Of a stretch of 64,000 bases of DNA, positions 52,678 through 61,500 are shown piece by piece. The notes below the pieces were generated by a model. The model saw only the letters and a program-made list of their open reading frames with translations, was not told where the DNA came from and ran no database searches. The position numbers were made by a program, and so were the translations under genes. The stretch's first letter is position 1. The number at the start of each line of letters is the position of its first letter. Source of the DNA: Natronoflexus pectinivorans (GTDB taxonomy: Bacteria; Bacteroidota; Bacteroidia; Bacteroidales; Marinilabiliaceae); contig NZ_SLWK01000006.1 in assembly GCF_004345615.1 (NCBI RefSeq), forward strand, positions 124,001 through 188,000, given 5' to 3'.

Positions 52678-54540
52678 ATGAAAAATATACTAACTCTATC
52701 CTATCTTCTTATTTTATTTCCAGCCATTTTAACGGGGCAATCGCATGATGCAGAGTTAATTTCATTAAGAACTTCAGTTTCGATTAACAGAGGTAGGTTG
52801 ATTACGAATAATCACTTTGAGATTAAAATCAACAATAGAGGAGGAGAGAGGTATACTGATGTGGTAATTCCTTTTTCGACTATGAACAGAGTCTCAAATA
52901 TTGAGGCTTTTATTTTGGATGCCAACGGAAATGAGGTGAAAAAACTTAGCAGACGTGACATCAAAGAGAGAAGCACGGTCTCTGGAATATCATTTTATCG
53001 GGATCGCAAGGAGAAGTACTTCACCCTAAATCATCATGAATATCCTTACACATTAGTTTACAGCTTTCAAATGCGGCAGCGCGAGTTTGTGTATTTAGCC
53101 AGTTGGACTCCTGTTTTAAATCTGGATGTACCTACCCGGCATGCAACTCTTGAAGTGGATATTCCCGTATCATTCGAAATAAATATTCATAAGCAGTTCA
53201 TTGATCAGTATTCTTTCAAAGAATCTGAGGACAGGATGTTCCATCGTTGGGAGACTACTTATGAGGAACTTATTGTTCCTGAAAATTATTCTCCATCGCT
53301 TCATCAGTTTCTGCCTTCTGTGGATGTTGTTCCATTGCACTTTAAATATGCTAAAAACGGATCTCAAACAAGTTGGGTTGAATTTGGGAATTGGCAATAC
53401 TCTCTATTAGAAGGTAAGTCAGATTTGCCTGTTGCAGAAAAGTTGAAAATTAATTCTTTGGTTGCGGAAGTTAATTGCAAAAGGGAGAAAACTAACATTC
53501 TATATGAGTATCTTCAAAACACTACAAGATATGTAAACGTTTCGATTGAAACTGGTGGGTTAAATCCTTATCCTGCGTCCTATGTCGCACGAAACAGATA
53601 TGGTGATTGTAAAGCATTAACCAATTATTTTAAAGCAGTTTTGGAGCATGTTGGAGTTCCTTCTTATTACACTTTAATATGGGCAGGAGATAGGAGGGTG
53701 CGACCAATAAATAAGGAGTTCCCGGCAACACAGTTTAATCATGCTATATTAGGTGTTTTTTTAGACGGTGATACCATATGGTTGGATTGTACAAGTAAAG
53801 GGCCTTTTAATTATCCCGGCACATTTAACCAGAATAGAGAAGCTTTATTGATAGACAAAAACAATAGTCGTTTCGTTGATATTCCTGCATTTAAAAAAGC
53901 TGATGTAAAAAGAGAACGACTGTTCAGTTTCTCTTCGCCGTCCAATTCTCGCTCAAGTGTTTCCATTGCCACAGTATACAGAGGTGCTGAGTTTGAAACA
54001 CTATACATGGCTGAAAGATTCATGCAACGCAATACCCGAGATCAGTTTTTGCGGAATGAGTTTTTAATCAAGGGATTTGATGTTATTGGTTTTGATTTAA
54101 AAGAGCCAGACTTTTTTAATCAAGAGGTTGCTTTTGAGCAGGTGGCTTCTTCGAGAAATACGTTTGTCAAAGTTGGTGAAGATCAAATGTTGATTAGAAT
54201 ATTGCCTCTAAATATTCCTGCTTTTGTGAGTTCTGAAGAAAGGAAATTGCCTGTTAAATTGGATGTACCCATATATTATTCAGATGTTATTGAATACAAC
54301 CTGCCTGAAGGTTACATTTTTATCGAAGAAGATACCGAGCATGTAATCAGGGATAAAGCTGGATATTATAGATGGGCTTCAAGCTATAGTCAAGGTAAGA
54401 TTACTGTAGAAAAGGAGTTTTTTCTTAATCAGGGGGAGTATACTTCCGAAGACTACATAGGTTTGTATGAATTCACAAAGCAGGTTCGAAGCCTAGAGTC
54501 TAATGGATCTGTGCTCATTCATAAATCAAAAGATATTTAA
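52678..54540 (+). CDS. Exported DUF3857/transglutaminase-like protein (copy 1, intact triad)
   Basis: I take ATG 52678 as start, since it begins a clear signal peptide (MKNILTLSYLLILFPAILTG); the frame extends upstream without good support. The 620-residue protein has a DUF3857 beta domain (about 40-220) and a transglutaminase-like core with a full catalytic triad: C311 in YGDCKAL, H355 in FNHAI and D370 in WLDCTS. A C-terminal beta region follows. It acts in the periplasm or on the cell surface; substrate unknown. A paralogue follows 175 bp downstream. Confidence 0.9.
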   Translation: MKNILTLSYLLILFPAILTGQSHDAELISLRTSVSINRGRLITNNHFEIKINNRGGERYTDVVIPFSTMNRVSNIEAFILDANGNEVKKLSRRDIKERSTVSGISFYRDRKEKYFTLNHHEYPYTLVYSFQMRQREFVYLASWTPVLNLDVPTRHATLEVDIPVSFEINIHKQFIDQYSFKESEDRMFHRWETTYEELIVPENYSPSLHQFLPSVDVVPLHFKYAKNGSQTSWVEFGNWQYSLLEGKSDLPVAEKLKINSLVAEVNCKREKTNILYEYLQNTTRYVNVSIETGGLNPYPASYVARNRYGDCKALTNYFKAVLEHVGVPSYYTLIWAGDRRVRPINKEFPATQFNHAILGVFLDGDTIWLDCTSKGPFNYPGTFNQNREALLIDKNNSRFVDIPAFKKADVKRERLFSFSSPSNSRSSVSIATVYRGAEFETLYMAERFMQRNTRDQFLRNEFLIKGFDVIGFDLKEPDFFNQEVAFEQVASSRNTFVKVGEDQMLIRILPLNIPAFVSSEERKLPVKLDVPIYYSDVIEYNLPEGYIFIEEDTEHVIRDKAGYYRWASSYSQGKITVEKEFFLNQGEYTSEDYIGLYEFTKQVRSLESNGSVLIHKSKDI

Positions 54541-54715
54541 ATCTCAAACAGGAGTAATAAATTTCAGGCTATGCTAATCAGGGGCTTATCAATACAGGAT
54601 TCCTAAATAATATAACCATACACTTAAGGCATTGAAGTGAATTGTATCTTGATTGTCAGATTGTTTTTTCTAAAAATTAATGTAAACCTTCAATAATCTC
54701 TAAACTAAATCTGTT

Positions 54716-56665
54716 ATGAAACTATTTCTTCTGTTTCTTTTCTTGTATTCTTGTTTGGCATCTGATATACTCTCAGCTGGAGCACCAGGAGCTTACGGAT
54801 CAATTACCATTGCTGATTTTAACACTGTAAGTGAAAATGAAGATGCCGATGCAGTGGTGCTTTTCGATATTGGGAAATCAATTTTTGTACAAACTCAAAA
54901 CGGCTTTGAAGTGGAATTTGAGCGTGTTACTCGTATTCATATACTTTCAGAGGCTGGAGTTAAATGGGCAAATGTTCAAATCCCCTACTATCAGGGGGGC
55001 TCTGCAAATGAGAGAGTTTCTGAGATCTCTGGGAATACATATAATCTGACCAACAATCTAATAAATCGGTCTTCCATTGATGACTCCAATATTTTTGATG
55101 AACAAATAAATGAATACTGGGGTCAGAGAAAATTTGCATTGCAGGATGTTAGGGTGGGGTCAATAATTGAATACAAATATATTGTTCGGACTCCAAATGT
55201 TTTCAGATTAAAGGATTGGGAATTTCAATGGAGGATTCCTGTTGAGTACAGCGAATATGAACTAAGAGTGGTTCCTTTTTATGAGTATCAGTACATTCTA
55301 CAGGGAGCTAATAGCTTCCATAGCTCGAGATCAAGAGTCGATAGAAGATTCAAAAGAAACTTCTCCGGAATAGAGTATAATGACATGGTTCATAATTTTG
55401 TCATGAAAGATCTCCGACCATTTAATGATGAAGAATTCATCTCGTCCATCAATGATTATATCATAAAAATTAATTTTCAACTATCAAAAATCATTTATCC
55501 GTCAGGTCGAATAGAGCAGATAGTAACAACATGGCCAGATATGATTAACGATTTGTCGAAACATCCTGATTTTGGGCGCTATGTAAATCGATCAAGGCGC
55601 GACGCTTCGCGCATTTTGGATGTAAAATCGATTTCTGAAAAGCCAGAGAAGGAACGCTTTGAATATGTAATGAACCAGGTTAAACAGCATTTTAGGTGGA
55701 ATAATTTTCATGGAAAGTTTGCAACCAAAACTCCCCGGAACTTAATTAGAGACGGACATGGATCCTGCGCAGATATTAATTTGTTTGCAGTCGGCGCTTT
55801 AAGAGCGGTTGGGATAGAGGCAGACCCTGTAATAATCAGTACACGGGATCATGGATTGGTCTATTATGATTATCCATTTAGTCATTTCTTTAATTATGTA
55901 ATCATTTCTGCAAACGTTGATGGCGAAAAAATTCTTTCTGATGCAACTTCCCGAATGGTTCCAAATAATCGCATCCCTTTAAAATGTATCAACTTTAAAG
56001 GGTTGAAAATTAATACTGATAAGGAAGAGTGGGTGGATCTGACATTTGAAAAGCCTTCGGAAAAAGCATTGGTCTTCAACATGTCTCTGAGTGAGTCTGG
56101 ATTAAGTGTCGATGCATCTAAAACAGCGACAGAGTTTGACGCAGTTTATTACAGGACTAATTATGGTGATGACAAAAACAACCTATTGAACCAATTGAAA
56201 AATTCCCAATTTGAAATTGATGAATCATCAATAGAAGTAGAAAATCAGTGGGAGGTTGATCAGCCCTGGAAACTCAGATTTTCATTTCTTGCTAAAACAG
56301 ATGATTTACAGGACAGAGTCATGATTTCACCTTTTGTTGGCTATGTTATGAATGATAACCCTTTAAAGCAGAATCAGAGGACGTATCCAATTGATAAGGT
56401 ATACTCTGCTAAGCGCACTTTTCAATCTACATTAAAAATTCCTGAAGGTTATGATATAGAAGTATTGCCGGACAACTTGAATTTTAGCAATGATATTTTT
56501 GAGATAAGCTATAATATTAATAGAAATGGTGATGACTTAATTGTTTCTTTTTCATATTGGTTTAAACATGCCATTTATCCTGCGAGAGATTATGGAAGAT
56601 TAAAAGCCTACTATTCTGAAATCGTAAAAAAAGGCAATGAGAATATAGTATTGAAAAGAATTTAA
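54716..56665 (+). CDS. Exported DUF3857/transglutaminase-like protein (copy 2, altered triad)
   Basis: The 649-residue protein starts with a signal peptide (LFLLFLFLYSCLASDILS; a Cys at residue 13 could be a lipobox but spacing is poor). It has a DUF3857 domain and a transglutaminase-like core with C351 in GSCADINLF and D409 in LSDATSR. The usual FNH site reads FNYV: position 394 is Tyr, although H390 lies 4 residues earlier and might substitute. It may be structural rather than catalytic. It follows copy 1 by 175 bp and precedes a ThiL-like gene. Confidence 0.88.
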   Translation: MKLFLLFLFLYSCLASDILSAGAPGAYGSITIADFNTVSENEDADAVVLFDIGKSIFVQTQNGFEVEFERVTRIHILSEAGVKWANVQIPYYQGGSANERVSEISGNTYNLTNNLINRSSIDDSNIFDEQINEYWGQRKFALQDVRVGSIIEYKYIVRTPNVFRLKDWEFQWRIPVEYSEYELRVVPFYEYQYILQGANSFHSSRSRVDRRFKRNFSGIEYNDMVHNFVMKDLRPFNDEEFISSINDYIIKINFQLSKIIYPSGRIEQIVTTWPDMINDLSKHPDFGRYVNRSRRDASRILDVKSISEKPEKERFEYVMNQVKQHFRWNNFHGKFATKTPRNLIRDGHGSCADINLFAVGALRAVGIEADPVIISTRDHGLVYYDYPFSHFFNYVIISANVDGEKILSDATSRMVPNNRIPLKCINFKGLKINTDKEEWVDLTFEKPSEKALVFNMSLSESGLSVDASKTATEFDAVYYRTNYGDDKNNLLNQLKNSQFEIDESSIEVENQWEVDQPWKLRFSFLAKTDDLQDRVMISPFVGYVMNDNPLKQNQRTYPIDKVYSAKRTFQSTLKIPEGYDIEVLPDNLNFSNDIFEISYNINRNGDDLIVSFSYWFKHAIYPARDYGRLKAYYSEIVKKGNENIVLKRI

Positions 56666-56707
56666 TCAGAAATTGAATATTTACCTTGCAAAACATCAGT
56701 ATATTTA

Positions 56708-56741
56708 CAGCTCCATTCTACTTAAAATGAGAATGGAGCTG
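56708..56741 (+). terminator. Hairpin after the second DUF3857 gene
   Basis: CAGCTCCATTCT (56708-56719) pairs perfectly with AGAATGGAGCTG (56730-56741), 10-nt loop. A T-rich segment follows within about 15 nt. It lies 43 bp past the stop codon. Confidence 0.55.
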
Positions 56742-56768
56742 TTGATTAATTAGATATTATTTTTTAGG

Positions 56769-57812
56769 ATGACCAAAAAAGAGCAATCCTTATCGGAGTT
56801 AGGTATTTATGGACTTGTGGATTATGTGAACGAGAAAGTCCGTCATATCAATGGTTCAACATTGCAGGGAATTGGAGATGATGCTTCTGTTTTGGACCTG
56901 CCGTCCCGGCAGATTGTGACCAACACCTTATTATTAGAGGGAATTCATTTCGACCTTGTTTATCATCCGCTTCAGCATTTGGGTTATAAATCTGTGGTGG
57001 CCTCCATTTTGGATATTTATGCAATGAACGCAAAGCCTGAACAGGTTTATGTGAGTGTTGGCCTCAGTAATAAGATGGATTTTCAGCGGGTTGATCAACT
57101 GATTGACGGAGTGTTATCGGCATGTCAGACTTATGGTGTTGACTTGGCCGGGTTCAAACCAACGGCATCGTTAACCGGATTGACCATTTCAGTGACCTCT
57201 TCGGGCACAGCTGAGCCATCAGACACCGTTTTGCGCAAAACAGCAAAACCAACCGACTTGATTTGTGTGTCAGGTGATTTGGGAGGAGCTCTGATGGGAC
57301 TGCATTTGCTCGAAAGGGAGAAACGTGTTCTAAAGGGGAAGGCGGAGACTGAGCCTGATTTTGGAAACAATGATTATGTATTAAAACGACAGTTGAAGCC
57401 TGAAATTCCTCTTACAGTATTTGATTTTTTTAGAAAAAATCGAATATCTCCCACCTCCATGGTGGCTGTAAAAGAGGGCTTGGCAACATCAGCTTTGCTG
57501 ATGTGCGAGGCTGCAAAAGTGGGTTGTCATATTTATGAGAATAAGATTCCTTTAAATCAAAATACCTTAAAGGCTGCCAATGAGCTGAACTTTAATCCTC
57601 TGGTGGCCGCACTCAATGGAGGTGAAGATTATGAACTGCTCTTTACCATCTCCTTTTCCGATTTTGAAAAAATCGGAAATCAATTTCCAGAGGGAATTTC
57701 CGCAATTGGGTATGTTGCAGATGCCGAAAAAGGGAGGCGTCTGATTACTTCATCTGACGAAGAGATTGATCTAACTGCTCAAGGGTGGGGAACAAACGGG
57801 ATGAAAAGCTAA
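56769..57812 (+). CDS. ThiL-family protein with degraded metal sites (probable pseudoenzyme)
   Basis: The 347-residue protein has the overall ThiL (thiamine-monophosphate kinase) fold: GIGDDASVLDLP near the start, VSGDLGGALMGLHLLEREK, and GGEDYELLFTI. Several acidic residues that bind Mg-ATP in ThiL are changed: the usual TD is TN (N52), the GGDTT Asp is K130 in AGFKPT, and the IDISDGLxSD motif reads VAVKEGLATS (A233, E236, S241). DIYAMNA keeps its Asp. By family knowledge this should cripple kinase activity. It may bind a nucleotide or thiamine compound without catalysis. A true thiL would then lie elsewhere. It sits between DUF3857 and ruvA. Confidence 0.85.
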   Translation: MTKKEQSLSELGIYGLVDYVNEKVRHINGSTLQGIGDDASVLDLPSRQIVTNTLLLEGIHFDLVYHPLQHLGYKSVVASILDIYAMNAKPEQVYVSVGLSNKMDFQRVDQLIDGVLSACQTYGVDLAGFKPTASLTGLTISVTSSGTAEPSDTVLRKTAKPTDLICVSGDLGGALMGLHLLEREKRVLKGKAETEPDFGNNDYVLKRQLKPEIPLTVFDFFRKNRISPTSMVAVKEGLATSALLMCEAAKVGCHIYENKIPLNQNTLKAANELNFNPLVAALNGGEDYELLFTISFSDFEKIGNQFPEGISAIGYVADAEKGRRLITSSDEEIDLTAQGWGTNGMKS

Positions 57813-57880
57813 AGGGGTGATATGTTTTAGGGTTGAATGGTTATAGGGTTAGAAACTGCAATTATTAAAAGTTAAACTCC

Positions 57881-58462
57881 ATGTTTGAATTTATTTCAGG
57901 AAAGGTGGTGGAAAGTAGTCCTGCGCATGTTGTTCTTGAGAACAACGGGCTTGGATATTTTGTCAATATTTCCCTGACCACTTATACCTCCTTAAAGGAA
58001 TTGAAAGAAACGTCTCTTTATATTCATGAGAATATCCGTGAGGACGCCTATACGCTATATGGTTTCCATTCAAGAGTTGAACGCGAACTTTTCCGACATC
58101 TCATTTCTGTCTCAGGAATTGGAGCCAACACTGCACGCATGATGCTTTCATCGCTTCCTCCTGACGAATTAAGAGTTTCCATTTTATCAGGAAATGTCAA
58201 CCAGCTGAAAGGGATTAAAGGCATAGGGCTTAAAACTGCTCAAAGAGTAATTGTCGACTTAAAAGACAAACTAGGGAAAGAGAGCATCGATGAAAAATTA
58301 TTTGCTGATTCGGACAATACGGTTCGTGATGAAGCGTTATCTGCATTAGTAATGTTAGGGTTTGCAAAAGCTGCATCCCAAAAAGCGGTTGATAAAATTT
58401 TATCTTCGCAGCCGGACTGCCGGGTGGAACAAATAATAAAGCAGGCTTTGAAAATGTTGTAA
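57881..58462 (+). CDS. ruvA: Holliday junction branch migration protein RuvA
   Basis: RuvA binds Holliday junctions and loads the RuvB motor. The 193-residue protein has the N-terminal OB fold (MFEFISGKVVESSPAHVVLE), two helix-hairpin-helix motifs (VSGIGANTARMMLS, about 77-90; IKGIGLKTAQRVIVDLKDKL, about 110-129), and a C-terminal domain III (DEALSALVMLGF) that contacts RuvB. Length is normal. sprA starts 43 bp later on the same strand, an arrangement I recall from other Bacteroidota. Confidence 0.96.
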   Translation: MFEFISGKVVESSPAHVVLENNGLGYFVNISLTTYTSLKELKETSLYIHENIREDAYTLYGFHSRVERELFRHLISVSGIGANTARMMLSSLPPDELRVSILSGNVNQLKGIKGIGLKTAQRVIVDLKDKLGKESIDEKLFADSDNTVRDEALSALVMLGFAKAASQKAVDKILSSQPDCRVEQIIKQALKML

Positions 58463-58505
58463 TTGATTAAAATTCAGAAGAGTCCTGTGAAAATCCTTAA
58501 TTCGT

Positions 58506-61500
58506 TTGAGAAAGAAGATTGCATATAGTTTGATTGTGCCGTTTTTAACCTCTCTGTTCTTATTTGCCGGAACCAATGATTATATGGTAGAGGCGCTTAC
58601 AGACAGAGAATCTTTTCAGGTACCCGAAACTGAAGAACAATCCCCCATAGATGAGGAGGATGAGCCGCGTGTTGATGATACTCCCCAGACCCCTTCTCTT
58701 GTTGATGACGAACCGGTGGAGCCGGTTGGAATTACTCCTTTACCTGTAAGGCAAGATCCCAGAACTGATAGGCAAGGCAGAATCAGGTTACAAGATCCGG
58801 ACAATATTGACTATACAGCTGAATATGACCCTGCAACCGGCATGGTAACCATGTACAGAAAAATAGGGAATGTTCCTGTCCGCCTTCCGTATACCATGTC
58901 GCTCGAAGATTACCAAAATCACCAGAAACGTCGATCCATGCAGGAATATTGGGAACGAAACAATGTTGATCAGGAGCGTGATGCCGAACGTGGATTTGGA
59001 CACATCAGGGTTGGTGGCGAAGCTTTTGAAAGCATTTTCGGGAGCAATGTTATAAACATCCGTCCACAGGGAACTGCTGAACTTCAGTTGGGAGTTAACC
59101 GCACAAAAATTGATAACCCCACCCTTCAGGAAAGAATGCGGCAAACCACCACCTTTGATTTCCAGCAAAAAATTCAGATGAATATCCGCGGGAACATTGG
59201 TGAAAGGCTCAGACTTGGAATCAATTACAATACCGAAGCTACTTTTGATTTTGAAAACCAAATCAATTTGGAATACGAAGGTGGCGAAGATGACATCATC
59301 AAATCAATAGAAGCTGGGAATGTATCCATGCCTCTTCCCGGGACTCTGATTACAGGAAGTCAGAGTCTGTTTGGTGTGAAAACGGAGATGCAATTTGGCA
59401 AATTAACCGTAACTTCTGTTTTTTCACAGCAAAAAGGTGAAACATCGGTGATGAATATTCAAGGGGGAGCACAAACACAGGAGTTTGACATCGGAGCAGA
59501 TGAATACGACAGAAACAGACACTTTTTTCTTTCCCATTTTTTTAGAGATAATTATGACAGAGCTTTACAAAACCTCCCTGTTGTAAACTCTCCGGTAAAT
59601 ATTACCAGGGTTGAGGTTTGGGTAACTAACAGAACCAGCAATTTTGAGCAATCCAGAAACATCGTTGCCTTTACCGATTTGGGTGAAAATTCAGCAAATA
59701 TTTCGAATAATAGGTGGCAGGGAAATGTTAACGTCCCGCCATCTAACAGGGCTAACAACCTCTATGAAGTAATGAGTACAGGAAGCGAGGGAGATATTCG
59801 TAACTTCAACAATGCCTCCACCACCTTATCCGGCATTTCGCAACTACGTTCAACCCGCGATTATGAGCGCATCGAAAACGCGCGTCTTTTAACAGAAGCC
59901 GAGTATTCGCTGAACAGTCGTCTTGGATACATCTCCCTTAACTCAGCGCTTAATGCCGATGAGATTCTTGCTGTTGCCTTTGAATATACCTACAATGGAG
60001 AGGTTTTCAGGGTTGGAGAGTTCAGTAGATCCGGAGTAGAGGCGCCTAATTCGCTGATAGCAAAGCTGATCAAAGGAACCAACCTGTCGCCCCAATTCAA
60101 GTATTGGGATTTGATGATGAAGAACATCTATTCCATTGGTGCATTTCAGGTGAGTCCGGATGATTTTCGTCTGAATGTTGTCCATATGAATGACTCCATT
60201 GGGAGTTATCTTAACTATTTTCCTGAAGATCCACTAAACGGACGGCTTTTTATCTCAATCATGGAGCTGGATAATTTGAACTCCCGTTTGGAACCTACTC
60301 CAGACGGAACGTTTGACTTTGTTCCGGGTTATACGATCATTCCTGCGCAGGGGCGGGTTATATTTCCGGTACTGGAACCATTTGGTTCACATATGGATGG
60401 AAAACTTTCCGGAGCACCTCAGGATGTTCGTAACCGGTATGTTTTTCAGGAACTATACGATTCAACCAGAACAGTTGCTGCACAGATGGCAGAGAAAAAT
60501 AAATACAGAATTCGGGGTTCGTTTAAATCATCAGCTGGAGCAGAGATTTCTCTCAATGCTTTTAATATTCCACGAGGATCTGTGGTGGTAACTGCCGGAG
60601 GTCGCAGACTTACTGAGAATGTCGATTATTCTGTTGATTACACATCTGGGCGTATCCGGATTCTGAACCAGGGGTTAATGGAATCGGGAACCCCCATACA
60701 GGTTTCTCTGGAGAGTCAGTCACTATTTAATCTCCAGACTAAGACCTTGATCGGAACACATCTCGATTATCGGTTTACGGAAGATTTTAACGTGGGAGCT
60801 ACAGTCATGCATTTGAGGGAACGTCCTCTTACACAAAAAGTGGCTTATGGTAACGAACCCATCGCCAATACCATTTGGGGATTGAATACTTCATTTTACA
60901 GGGAGTCAAATCTGTTAACCTCATTGGTTAACAGATTACCCATGATTCAAACCACAGCACCATCATCGATCTCATTCGAGGCTGAATTTGCACATCTTAT
61001 TCCCGGACACCCAAATGTCATTGATCGACAGGGTACATCCTATATCGACGATTTTGAGGGAACAAAGATTCCCATTGACATGAAGCATTGGCACGCTTGG
61101 CGTTTGGCCAGTACTCCGCAGGGGCAGGATCTGTTTCCCGAAGCAGATAGAATGAACGATCTCAGTTACGGATATAACCGGGCAAGGCTTGCGTGGTACG
61201 TAATTGATCCACTCTTTTTGCGTAATAACAACCTTACGCCTTCGCATTTGCGTCGCGATCCTGATTCACAATCAAATCATTATGTCAGAGAGGTGTTCGA
61301 AAGGGAAATTTTTCCCAACAGAAACACTGCTTATGGAGAGCCAACCAACATTTCAGTTCTAAATTTGGCATACTACCCAAAGGAGCGGGGTCCTTATAAT
61401 TTTGACACCCGAATTGACAGGGATGGATTTTTGAATGATCCTGCCAGCCGATGGGGTGGGATTATGCGAGCCATAAGCGGGAATACAGATTTTGAGGCTG

